64,000 nucleotides of DNA from CBDDEC01 sp965198045 (GTDB taxonomy: Bacteria; Chloroflexota; Dehalococcoidia; UBA2979): the NCBI GenBank assembly GCA_965198045.1, contig CBDAOL010000007.1:62001-126000 (forward strand), read 5' to 3'. The position numbers and the translations under genes were made by a program. A model generated the notes under the pieces. That model was not told the DNA's origin, ran no database searches, and saw nothing but the letters and a program-made list of their open reading frames with translations. Positions 24,949-33,339 of the stretch are shown here, piece by piece; position 1 is the first letter of the stretch, and every line of letters begins with the position of its first letter.

Positions 24949-25860
24949 ATGAAGTTTGGCGCGCAGGTCAGTTGCTACCGCACGACATGGGACGACATCC
25001 GCGCGGTGGTGGAGACGATGGAGGCGGGGCGCTGGCACAGCCTCTACCACGCCGACCACTTCGTGAACGCTCCGAGGAGCGATGAGCCGCTGACTATGTA
25101 TGAGGGCTACACGGCCATCGCCGCCTCCGCGGCGATCACAGAGCGACTGCGCCTCGGGCATCTCGTGCTTGGCAACACCTACCGCAATCCAGCGCTCGTC
25201 GCGAAGATGGCCGCGAACATCGACCAGATCTCGCACGGCCGCTTCACGCTCGCTATCGGCGCGGGCTGGTTCCGGCGCGAGCACGAGGCATACGGCTGGG
25301 TGTTCCCATCGATGCGCGAGCGTTCGGACCGCCTCGAGGAGGCGGCAGCGCTGATCCGCCAGCTGTTCACCGCCGACGGCCCGGTCACCCTCGAGGGCCA
25401 GTATTACCAGCTCGACGAGGCGCCGCTGTCGCCCCGGAGCTTCGACGCGCCGATCCCGCTGATGATCGGTGGCACCGGACCGAAGCGGACGCTGCGCACG
25501 CTCGCCATGTACGGCGACGTGTTCAACCTCGACGGCTTCGCGCGTCGCGGGATGTCGGTGGAGTTGCTGCGGGAGAAGCGAGAGATCCTCGAGCGGCACT
25601 GCGAGCGCGTCGGGCGCGATCCGGACGAGATCCGCATCACGATGCTAGTGCCCACGAAGCTGACCAACGACCAGGCCGAGGCGGACGAGTTCATCGAGCT
25701 GATCGGCCCGAAGACGGTCGCTGGCAGCGCTGACTACATCGCGCAGCGCCTCGGCGAGTTCGCCGCTGAGGGCGTGGACGAGGTGATGTTCGGCCGCCTG
25801 CCCAACACCGTCGAGGACTTCCAGCGCTTCGAAGAAGAGGTGATCGCCCAGTTCGACTAG
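24949..25860 (+). CDS. LLM class flavin-dependent oxidoreductase
   Basis: 303 residues from ATG 24949 with GGGGGG GTGACGTG before it. Luciferase-like fold: MKFGAQVSCYRTTWDDIRAVVETME, SLYHADHFVNAP, ITERLRLGHLVLGNTYRNPALVAKMAANIDQISHGRFTLAIGAGWFRREHEAYG, PLMIGGTGPKRTLRTLAMYGD. F420- or FMN-dependent oxidation of an unknown substrate. It lies intact between two direct IS6 copies that cut genes on both its sides, so it may be carried as cargo of an IS6 pseudo-compound transposon. Confidence 0.92.
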   Translation: MKFGAQVSCYRTTWDDIRAVVETMEAGRWHSLYHADHFVNAPRSDEPLTMYEGYTAIAASAAITERLRLGHLVLGNTYRNPALVAKMAANIDQISHGRFTLAIGAGWFRREHEAYGWVFPSMRERSDRLEEAAALIRQLFTADGPVTLEGQYYQLDEAPLSPRSFDAPIPLMIGGTGPKRTLRTLAMYGDVFNLDGFARRGMSVELLREKREILERHCERVGRDPDEIRITMLVPTKLTNDQAEADEFIELIGPKTVAGSADYIAQRLGEFAAEGVDEVMFGRLPNTVEDFQRFEEEVIAQFD

Positions 25861-25940
25861 GGGCCCGCGTCTCTCTTCGCGAGCTCTGACGATCGCGCGA
25901 CGCCCCGCCGCGACAGACGAGACCGATCGAGGAGCAGCCC

Positions 25941-26063
25941 ATGCGCGAGCCAGCAGCGGCACCGAAACCGATCCGCAACGACGTGATGCAGCCCGCGGAG
26001 GAGGTGCTGGTGCTGCGTGACCACGCGCTCCGGCTCGGCTCGCACCGTCAGTACTTCGAGTGG
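25941..26063 (+). pseudogene. NIPSNAP-like gene, 5' fragment cut by IS6 copy 3
   Basis: ATG 25941 with GAGGAG upstream. 41 codons ending VLVLRDHALRLGSHRQYFE before the IS border. The E/VLR-x-(H/Y)-x-L-x-x-G-x(3)-YF pattern is that of NIPSNAP domains. The frame runs into the IS and stops soon after. The identification rests on a short stretch. Confidence 0.5.
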
Positions 26064-27012
26064 GCTGCGTCAGATCTGAGGGCTCGAACTGTGAGGTTTA
26101 GCCTCGTCTGAGCATGGACGAGGAGACATCGGTGAACTGTCCGCACTGTGCATCCGCCGCCACGACCAGACGCCAGGCGCGCACGACGCTCGGCTACCGG
26201 CGGTTCAACTGCCGCTCGTGCAAGCGTCGCTTCAACGAGCGAACCGGCACGCCGTTCAACCATCTTCAGGTCCCGACCGACGTGGTGCTCCTCGCGGTGC
26301 TGTGGCGTCTGCGCTACAAGCTGAGTTTCCGCGACGTGGCAGAGATGCTCCTCCAGCGCGGTGTTGAGGTCACGCACGAGACCATCCGGGAGTGGGAGTT
26401 TCGATTCGCCCCACTGCTCGCCGGCCAGCTCCGCGCCAAGCGACGAGCCCGAGCCGGCGAGTCCTGGTACCTCGACGAGACGTACGTGAAGGTCGCTGGG
26501 CGCTGGTGCTACCTCTACCGAGCGATCGACGGCGACGGAGAACTGATCGATTCGATGCTGAGCGAGCGTCGAGACAAGCATGCCGCGCGGAGGTTCTTGC
26601 GGAGACTGGTCGAGATCACCGAACGCAAGCCCGCACGGATCACGACCGACCTGCACCCCGCTTACCGACGGGCGATCCGCTGGATCATCGGCCGCAAGGC
26701 TTGGCATCGCACGACGCAGTACCTCAACAACTACACCGAGCAGAGTCACCGAGCGGTGAAGCAGCGCTACTACCCGATGCAGGGCTTCGGGAGCTTCGAG
26801 TCCGCGTCGCGCTTCTGTAGCGCGTTCGATGAGCTGCGACAGTACTTCCGCGTCCGCCGCCGCGGTGGCGCCCATGTCGCGTTGACAGAGCAGCGACGGC
26901 TCTTCCTCACACGCTGGCACTCGCTGATCAGCGAACTGGCTGCAGCATAGACCACCAGCGACGTCGCCTTGTGGCGCCTAAGGGTCGACGCGCCCTGAGA
27001 TCTGACACTGCC
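26064..27012 (+). mobile_element. IS6-type insertion sequence, copy 3
   Basis: About 949 bp, ends as in the other copies. No matching target duplication. The left neighbour is a 5' gene fragment and the right neighbour is a 3' gene fragment of an unrelated gene, so DNA between them has been lost or moved. Confidence 0.9.
26114..26950 (+). CDS. IS6-type transposase, copy 3
   Basis: 278 residues, same domain order as copies 1 and 2: zinc ribbon, helix-turn-helix, DDE core (WYLDETY, TTDLHPAY, NNYTEQSHRAVK). Intact; nearly identical to copy 2. Confidence 0.93.
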   Translation: MDEETSVNCPHCASAATTRRQARTTLGYRRFNCRSCKRRFNERTGTPFNHLQVPTDVVLLAVLWRLRYKLSFRDVAEMLLQRGVEVTHETIREWEFRFAPLLAGQLRAKRRARAGESWYLDETYVKVAGRWCYLYRAIDGDGELIDSMLSERRDKHAARRFLRRLVEITERKPARITTDLHPAYRRAIRWIIGRKAWHRTTQYLNNYTEQSHRAVKQRYYPMQGFGSFESASRFCSAFDELRQYFRVRRRGGAHVALTEQRRLFLTRWHSLISELAAA

Positions 27013-27230
27013 GTGGTAAAGCGGCCCGAGGTGGAAAGCCGAGGACCCTCATCGTCGGACTGACCGGCAGTGCCTTCGAAATCGACGCGGTACTAAAGCG
27101 CTGCAAGCGTCACATCGGCGCAGGGGGCACGCGGCAGGGCAATGTCTTGCTGCTGCAGGGTGACCACCGCGAGAAGCTGCGAACCTTCCTCGAAGCGGAT
27201 GGCTACCAGGTCAAGTTGGCTGGCGGATAG
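27013..27230 (+). pseudogene. SUI1/YciH-type translation factor, 3' fragment
   Basis: The frame ending at TAG 27228-27230 reads RGGKPRTLIVGLTGSAFEID, VLKRCKRHIGAGGT, then LLLQGDHREKLRTFLEADGYQVKLAGG. This is the C-terminal core of bacterial eIF1/SUI1 homologues (K...GTGGT.K...I.IQGDHR..I...L...GY..K.AGG). The first third and the start codon are absent because IS6 copy 3 ends at 27012. YciH-type proteins bind the small ribosomal subunit and inhibit unusual initiation. Too short and start-less to be found as a normal gene. Confidence 0.85.
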
Positions 27231-27278
27231 CGCCACCGGTCCCGTAGACTGCCGCGAGCGTTCGGCTGAGGGGGCGTC

Positions 27279-28463
27279 GTGGTGGCTCGGGGCCCCGTTG
27301 AGGGAGCGTTGGCGGGCGTACGCGTGCTCGACCTCACTGACGAGCGCGCGATCCATGGAGCGCGCCTGCTCGCCGACCTCGGCGCCGACGTGATCCGCGT
27401 CGAGCTACCAGGCGGCGACCCGCTCCGCCGGCGCGGTCCCTTCACGGCGGCCGACGCCGATGGCGAGGGCGAGGCTGGCCGCTCGCTCTGGTACGCGCTC
27501 TACGCTTCCAACCGCCGCTTCGTCACCGTCGACGTCGAGACGGCGCGCGGACGCCGGCTGCTCGCGGAGCTCGTCGGCTGGGCCGACGTCGTGATCGACT
27601 GCGGCCAGCTCGCGCGCGGCGGGCTCGACGCGGGCGCGCTCGTCGAGGCGCGGCCAGCGCTCGTGGTGGTGCGCGTCACGTCGTTCGGGCCCGACGGTCC
27701 GTGGGCCGAGCTGCTCGCGCCGGAGCTCGTGGCCGCGGCGCTCGGTGGCTTCGCGGCTACGACGGGAGACGCTGGCACGCCGCCGCTGACGGGGTTCGGC
27801 GAGCTCAACTTCATCACCTCCGGCACCTACGCCGCGATCGCGGCGCTCACCGCGCTGCGCCACGTGCGCGAGACCGACGCCGCCGGCGGCCAGGTCGTCG
27901 ACGTGCCGGTGCACGCGGCGATCGCCTCCTGCCTCGAGCACGTGCTGATGTTCCACTGGTATCAGCAGGGTCGCGTGCTGCGGCGACAGGGCTCGGTGCA
28001 CTGGAGCTCTGCCTACGAGGTGATGGCGGCGCGCGGCGGGCACGTGATGGTGACGCCGACGCCCGACATCGAGCGCAACATCGCCTGGCTCGTCGAGGAG
28101 GGCGCCCACGAGGACCTGCTCGACGAGCGCTACCAGGATCCGGCCAACCTCCAGCAATTCATCGCCCGCCTCATGAAGGTGCTGCGAGCGTGGGTCGCCA
28201 CGAAGGAGGCGGAGCCGTTCTTCTTCGAGGCGCAGGCGCGCCACCACCCCTACGGCCTCGTGCTCTCGCCCGCCGAGGTCGCGACGAACGAGCAGCTCGC
28301 CGCGCGCGACTGGTGGGCGCGCTACGAGGTCGACGGCGCGACCGTGCGCGGCCCCGGCGCGCCGTACCACTTGAGCGCCACGCCCTGGGCGCTGCGCCGC
28401 GGCGACGCCCCGGCCGGGGCACAGAGCGACGAGGTGTTGGCGGAGATCGGTTGGGACGAATGA
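27279..28463 (+). CDS. CaiB/BaiF family CoA-transferase, Asp-less partner
   Basis: 394 residues, GTG start. Class III CoA-transferase: LAGVRVLDLTDERAIHGARLLADLGADVIRVELPGGDPLRRRGPF, SLWYALYASNRR, GGQVVDVPVHAAIASCLEHVLMF. The catalytic Asp position is Phe (ELNFITSGTYAA, F178), so it is predicted inactive by itself. ATGA overlap with the next CaiB gene. It repeats the gene order of the pair at 6881-9375: Asp-less first, Asp-containing second. Confidence 0.86.
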   Translation: MVARGPVEGALAGVRVLDLTDERAIHGARLLADLGADVIRVELPGGDPLRRRGPFTAADADGEGEAGRSLWYALYASNRRFVTVDVETARGRRLLAELVGWADVVIDCGQLARGGLDAGALVEARPALVVVRVTSFGPDGPWAELLAPELVAAALGGFAATTGDAGTPPLTGFGELNFITSGTYAAIAALTALRHVRETDAAGGQVVDVPVHAAIASCLEHVLMFHWYQQGRVLRRQGSVHWSSAYEVMAARGGHVMVTPTPDIERNIAWLVEEGAHEDLLDERYQDPANLQQFIARLMKVLRAWVATKEAEPFFFEAQARHHPYGLVLSPAEVATNEQLAARDWWARYEVDGATVRGPGAPYHLSATPWALRRGDAPAGAQSDEVLAEIGWDE

Positions 28464-29674
28464 GCTCCGGGCCGCCATCAGCCCCATCCGCGGGGCCGCT
28501 CGTCGGCGTGCGCGTGCTCGACTTCACGCACGTCCTCGCCGGGCCCTTCGCGACCCGGATCATGGGCGATCTCGGCGCCGACGTGGTGAAGGTGGGATCG
28601 GCCGCGCGTCCCGGCAACACGCCGGGGAGGCCCTCCTACACGATGTGGAATCGGAACAAGCGCTCGCTCGCCCTCGACATGCGGGTCGAGGAGGCGCGGG
28701 CGATCTGTCGCCGGCTCTGCGAGCGTGCCGACATCGTGATCGAGAACTTCTCGGTCGGCGTGCTCGACCGCTGGGGCGTGGCGTACGAGACGGTGAGCGC
28801 CGCCAACCCCGGCGTGATCTACCTCAACATGTCGGGCGTCGGCGCCGACGGGCCCTGGGCCGACTTCGTCACCTACGCGCCCACGATCCACGCGCTGTCG
28901 GGGCTGACGGCGCTCACCGGGGTGCCCGACCACGCGCCGATCGGCATCGGCGTCTCGTTCAACGACCACCTCGCCGGCCTGCACGCCACCGTGGCGGCGC
29001 TGGCCGCGCTCGAGGCGCGGCGCCGCAGCGGGCGCGGCCAGCGCATCGACCTCTCGCAGCTCGAGGTCGGTGCGAGCATGGCTGGCATCGCGCTCATCGA
29101 CCACTTCGCGAACGGCCGCACCGCGGCGGCCCGCGGGAACGCGCCAGCCTACGACGCCGTGGCGCCGCATAACTGCTACCCCTGCGCCGGCGACGACCGC
29201 TGGGTCGCGATCGTCGCCGCTTCCGACGCGCAGTGGTGGTCGCTGCGCACGCTCATGGGCGAGCCGGCGTGGGCCACCGACGCGCGCTTCGACACCGCGG
29301 CCGGGCGCGCCGCGCACGTGGCCGACCTCGACGCCGGGATCGCGGCGTGGACGCGCGGGCTCGCCGCCGAGGTGGTGCAGGCGCGCTGCCAGGAGGTGGG
29401 GGTGCCCGCCGGCGTCGTCCAGGACGGCGCCGACCTCGCCGAGCGCGACCCCCAGCTGCGGCACCTCGGCTTCATCGCGCACACTGACGACGCTGGACCG
29501 GAGGGCACCCCGCTGCCGATCGACGCGCTGCCGCTGCTGTTCTCGCGCACGCCCGTGCCGCGCTACCGCGCTCCGCGCGCGCTCGGCGCCGACACCGCCG
29601 ACGTGCTCGCCGAGTGGGCGGGGCTGGGTGCCGAGGAGATCGCGTCCGCCGAGGCTCAGGGCGCGCTCAGCTGA
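28460..29674 (+). CDS. CaiB/BaiF family CoA-transferase, catalytic-type partner
   Basis: 404 residues from ATG 28460 overlapping the previous stop. Blocks: LVGVRVLDFTHVLAGPFATRIMGDLGADVVKV, MWNRNKRSLALDMRVEEAR, ADIVIENFSVGVLDRWGV, and the catalytic Asp at D169 in VSFNDHLAGLHA. Coupled to the Asp-less paralogue; likely one heteromeric enzyme. Substrate unknown. Confidence 0.9.
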   Translation: MSSGPPSAPSAGPLVGVRVLDFTHVLAGPFATRIMGDLGADVVKVGSAARPGNTPGRPSYTMWNRNKRSLALDMRVEEARAICRRLCERADIVIENFSVGVLDRWGVAYETVSAANPGVIYLNMSGVGADGPWADFVTYAPTIHALSGLTALTGVPDHAPIGIGVSFNDHLAGLHATVAALAALEARRRSGRGQRIDLSQLEVGASMAGIALIDHFANGRTAAARGNAPAYDAVAPHNCYPCAGDDRWVAIVAASDAQWWSLRTLMGEPAWATDARFDTAAGRAAHVADLDAGIAAWTRGLAAEVVQARCQEVGVPAGVVQDGADLAERDPQLRHLGFIAHTDDAGPEGTPLPIDALPLLFSRTPVPRYRAPRALGADTADVLAEWAGLGAEEIASAEAQGALS

Positions 29675-30185
29675 AGCCACGGTCCGCCGTCAACGCGAAC
29701 CCACGAGTATCCAAGCATATCACGCAGCTAGGTGACCTTAGCCTGTTTACAAAGTGCCAGGGTCGCTTCATCCGGCTGGGTTGATGTTTCCGAGGGGGGG
29801 TAGCGGACGACTACCGGTGCCGAACACGAACCGGATATCCGGCGTTCGGCTGTTCGGAGCGCTATCCAACCCCCCCGACGTACTGCCGGGAAGTCGATCA
29901 CCCGGTGCGGCCGAGCGTGACGCAGGCTGTTCAGTGTCTTGCGCTAGTGTGGCGCGCAACGGTCACTCAACTAGCACCAGTGTTCAGAGCACGTTCAGCG
30001 CGAGCGCGTCGCCGATCGTCGGCTTCGCCCTTGGCGCCGGACGGTGCTGGCGACCGACGCATCGGATCCCCCCGATTGCGCCCAGGCGGCAGGGCGGTGT
30101 GTTCCCTCATCCGAATCGGTTTCGATCCCCGACGGTGATCTCAGCGCGTCTGCAGCGCGTCTTGCGGGCGCGGCTCGGTGGGTCG
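29675..30185. other. intergenic, no gene seen
   Basis: About 510 bases with lower coding character; frames here translate to low-complexity sequence without domain resemblance. No repeat or RNA gene recognised. Confidence 0.4.
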
Positions 30186-30341
30186 CTAGAGGTCCACCAC
30201 CGGCAGCTCTCCGAGCGCGGTCATGGCGTCCACGTATGCGTCGTGCTGCAGGAGCTCCCGAAGCTGCTCGGCAGGGTCTGCGACTTCGCTGACGCTTGCG
30301 CGCTTCTCGTCGTACACGATCACGCGCTCGTCCTCGGTCAT
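30186..30341 (-). CDS. small acidic hypothetical protein
   Basis: A 51-residue frame from ATG 30341: MTEDERVIVYDEKRASVSE, then DPAEQLRELLQHDAYVDAM and ending LPVVDL. The acidic, Leu-rich composition and stop-free GC-biased codons look coding. No clear Shine-Dalgarno and no family recognised; it may be a small antitoxin-like or regulatory peptide, or chance. Confidence 0.35.
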   Translation of the reverse strand: MTEDERVIVYDEKRASVSEVADPAEQLRELLQHDAYVDAMTALGELPVVDL

Positions 30342-30475
30342 CGTGGGCGTCTAGAGTGTCGCGGTCGCGATGAGTCGCCGAGTCTCAACTAGCCAAGCAT
30401 CCCCTCGCGCCCTCGCGCATGGGCCCGGGGGTGCGGGTTGCTACCACCTCGCCCGCGGTCTCGGGCCGTGCCGCG

Positions 30476-31089
30476 CTACTCGTCGAGCCCTTGGTTCCAC
30501 AGGTGCAACAAAGACGCGAGTTCCTCAAGCGCTTCGGGGCGCTGATCGCTGCTTGCTCCGTCAGCGTGCACCTGAGCGTCTAGGAACGGTCGGAAGACGT
30601 TGGCGCCAAGCATGATGAAAGCTACTGCCTCGGCAACTACCAGTGGGTCGAATTTTGGAGGCGACCCGGATCCGTAGGCGCGAGCGACCGCGGCTTTAAT
30701 TTCATCGAACTGCAGGTCGAGTTCGGCGACATCGCGGCCGTTGAGGAGCCACCACACTAACAACCGCGTGTATGCCGGATGCTCTCGGTGGAACCGCATG
30801 AGTCGACGGACCGAAAGCCGAACATCGGAGGATCCCCTAGCGATCTCCACACGCCGTTCCGCGAGATCCTCAATCGTGGCTGCGACTAAGGCGTCCTTGG
30901 TGCGGAAGTACCGGTGAAGGAAGGCCTGGCTGACGTTCGCCCGATCGGCGATCTGTTGCAGCGTGACAGGTCAGGCAGGGACCGTTCAAAGAGCTCTTCT
31001 GCGGCTCGGAGCAAAGCGGCCTGCACAGCTTCACGGCCTCGGGGGCGCGGTTTCTCTCCCGGAGCACTCTTCACCAGCCGGCCCTTCAA
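30476..31089 (-). pseudogene. TetR/AcrR family regulator, frameshifted in the HTH
   Basis: The first frame (from 31089) gives RPRGREAVQAALLRAAEELFERSLPD, the first helix of TetR DNA-binding domains. At about 30968 the frame shifts; the rest of the helix-turn-helix, VTLQQIADRANVSQAFLHRYFRTKDALVAATIEDLAERR, is one frame over and joins the ligand-binding domain (to 30476, ending LLHLWNQGLDE). One base change in CCTGACCTGTCACG would restore a protein of about 204 residues. No obvious neighbouring target operon. Confidence 0.8.
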
Positions 31090-31645
31090 TACACCTCAGG
31101 TCGTACCACTTGTCTTTATACAGGCCCCAACTCGTTCGGGGGCCCTGGGGGCTGGCCTCGCACGCGCGCGGGCCAGGGAGTCGAACAACGACGGGGCAGA
31201 ACGGTTGGGGGCGGCAACATGGAGCCGCCCAGTCCCCCCGCCTCTCCCTGAGGGGGGAGGGGGTCACTCATTCCGACAGATACGGATCGCGTGCCGACGA
31301 GGGGACTGGAAAGCGAGTGTAGTCAGCTACATACCTACGCGTCAACATTACGGTCGCCAGCGTCGCGGCGGAGCTGTGGCGGGTTCCTCAACCAGTCTTT
31401 CACTGGGATTCTGCTGTTCGTCCTTGGACTGTGGGTTGTCGTTGCGCGTAACGACCCCCGGTGGGGTGCGGGTTGCTAGGTTGACCACGCGATGAACCGG
31501 GGTGGCGCTCCCCGGACTCAAAACCGCGGAAGCCCGACCTCACCGGACCGCCCGTGCTTGCGTAGCTTTAGTGGTCGGCGCTGATGGGGAGCCCGCCGAC
31601 GGTCCTCGTCGCGCAGCATAAACTCCAACGAAGCATCCGCCGAAC
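31090..31645. other. intergenic, no gene seen
   Basis: About 555 bases between the TetR pseudogene and the metallophosphoesterase. Mixed GC, stop-rich on both strands, one A/T-richer part near 31320-31420 (possible promoter or decayed DNA). No repeat, tRNA or domain seen. Confidence 0.4.
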
Positions 31646-32395
31646 TCAGCGGCTCGTCAGCTGCTCAACGGTCGCCTTCTCGAAGTGCAACTGCTCGTGC
31701 GTGACCCCGACGCTCCCGTCGCTGCGGAGGTCGACGAGCGCGACGCTGCCCGGGCCGAAGACGGGCGAACTCGACCCGCTGTACGCCAGTGTCATCGCGC
31801 CGAAGCGTGCTGTCTCTGGCGCGTGACGGTGGCCCAGCGCTAGGTAGTCGACGCTCGCTAGCGCCTCCGCGTGGCGTTCGAGGACGATCGGTGAGCTACG
31901 AGTGCCCTCGGGTGGGTTGAGCTCGCCGTGCGCGAGGACGATCGACCACCGGCCGTGATCGCGTGCGCCGGGCAGGTGCGCCAACGGGTCGTTCGCCGGA
32001 GTGTGCTCTGGCATCCCTCGACCCCATACCCTGACCGCACCGTCAAGCAAGTCGACGGCGCGTCCGCCGGGCTCGTCGATGTAGATGTGCCCGTCTGCCG
32101 CGAGCGCCGCGAGTCCGCCGAAGGCATCGCCGTCGCTCTCGGAGTAGCGGATGTCGTGGTTCCCGGGGATCGCGACCAAGGGCAGCGGCAGGCCCCTGAA
32201 CTCCTCGGCCACGGCCTCGATGAGCTCGGCCGGCTGGTTCGCGGAGTCGAACAAGTCGCCCGCGACAATCACCGCCTCAGCCGCCGCGGCCTCGGCGAAT
32301 CGGGCGAGCGCCCGGATCGTTTCGAACGCTTCCGTGGGATACGTCCGGTGGAAGTGGAGGTCCGAGGTGTGGAGGATGCGAATGGGCCTGCGCAT
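31646..32395 (-). CDS. metallophosphoesterase (SbcD-like)
   Basis: 249 residues. All dimetal-site motifs of calcineurin-like phosphoesterases are present in order: ILHTSDLHFH, IVAGDLFDSAN, IPGNHDIRY, IVLAHGELN, ALGHRHAPE. The spacing resembles SbcD/Mre11-type nucleases without their C-terminal capping domain. Probably a DNA repair nuclease or a general phosphodiesterase; no SbcC partner is adjacent. Confidence 0.88.
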   Translation of the reverse strand: MRRPIRILHTSDLHFHRTYPTEAFETIRALARFAEAAAAEAVIVAGDLFDSANQPAELIEAVAEEFRGLPLPLVAIPGNHDIRYSESDGDAFGGLAALAADGHIYIDEPGGRAVDLLDGAVRVWGRGMPEHTPANDPLAHLPGARDHGRWSIVLAHGELNPPEGTRSSPIVLERHAEALASVDYLALGHRHAPETARFGAMTLAYSGSSSPVFGPGSVALVDLRSDGSVGVTHEQLHFEKATVEQLTSR

Positions 32396-32649
32396 GACTC
32401 GAGTCTAGGGTCCGCCCAGTTCGCGGTCGATGGGGGCTCGCCGCTGTGATGCTGCACGCGAGCGATCAAGTATCGAGCGCCGGATGTGGGCCGTGAGCGA
32501 GCAACTCCGGCTGCGGGTCCATAAAGCTCGGAGTACTATCGCCTCCGCCAGGCGGTCGAATCAGGACAGGTCGCTGTAGCCGAGGTAGCGTGGCCTTGGA
32601 TCGCTGCGACGCGAGCCGTAGCGCCCGAGGGTGGCACTCGAGGGTGGAG

Positions 32650-33132
32650 ATGTTCGGGAACGCCGAAGACGCACCAGAATCGGCACCGCAGAAGGTGGAA
32701 CGTCGCCGGGACGAGTTTGGCCGTCCGCTGCCTGCCGGCTCCGTCTCCCGGCTCAGGCTGGAGGACTTCGACGCGCTCTCGATTGAAGAGAATCATCAGC
32801 TTGGGAAGCGGTACTTCAACGAGCGCCAGTTCTTCGGGGCGCACGAAGCATGGGAGACCGCCTGGCGCGAAGCCCGCGGGAGCAAAGACGAGGAGTTCTT
32901 CAAGGGGCTGTCACAGCTCGGTGCTGGCTACACGCATTACCAGCGTGGTAATGCCCACGGGGCACAGGCGTTGGTGCGTCGAGGACTCGAGCGGATCGCG
33001 CAGTACGGCTCGGCTCACCGAGGCATCGATATCCACACGCTCGCGCGCGATGCGGCCGAACAGGCAGACCGCTTCGAGGCCGCGGAGCGGCGTGAGGAAG
33101 CGCCGCCTCAAATCAACCCGCCGAAGCTCTGA
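32650..33132 (+). CDS. DUF309 domain protein
   Basis: 160 residues from ATG 32650 (GTGGAG before it). The DUF309 helical core is seen: YFNERQFFGAHEAWETAWREARGSKDEEFFKGLSQLGAGYTHYQRGNAHGAQALVRRGLERI, with the conserved F.AHE.WE..W motif. Function of the family unknown. The region before the core is charged and less conserved. Confidence 0.85.
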   Translation: MFGNAEDAPESAPQKVERRRDEFGRPLPAGSVSRLRLEDFDALSIEENHQLGKRYFNERQFFGAHEAWETAWREARGSKDEEFFKGLSQLGAGYTHYQRGNAHGAQALVRRGLERIAQYGSAHRGIDIHTLARDAAEQADRFEAAERREEAPPQINPPKL

Positions 33133-33298
33133 GACGTGACGCGGGGCGCCAGCTCGCGGCCGTATCATCGGCCGTCAGCCAGCGGCTCGGTACGCGCGAG
33201 GGTGGGAGAGAAGCGGCGCCACTCCTCATCTGATGCAGGCCCTTGCTCCGAACCCGCACCCCCGCATAGGGCGCTGGCTACGTGTGAGGGGCGAGGAG

Positions 33299-33339
33299 CT
33301 CATAAGCCGTCGGTCGCCGGTTCAAATCCGGCCCCTGCT
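33299..33339 (+). tRNA. tRNA-Met(CAT) 3'-half remnant
   Basis: CTCATAA reads as an anticodon loop with CAT, followed by a T arm (GCCGGTTCAAATCCGGC) and acceptor CCCCTGC plus T. The expected 5' half (starting GCAGGGG with a D arm) is absent upstream, and the 5' side of the anticodon stem does not pair. Hence a 3' fragment, not a working tRNA. The last four bases, TGCT, are the target duplication of the IS1182 copy that starts next. Confidence 0.6.

Noticed and set aside
30965..30975. Stop-like break in TetR as possible recoding
   Set aside because: It is a frame change, not an in-frame UGA with a hairpin; a plain indel explains it better than recoding.
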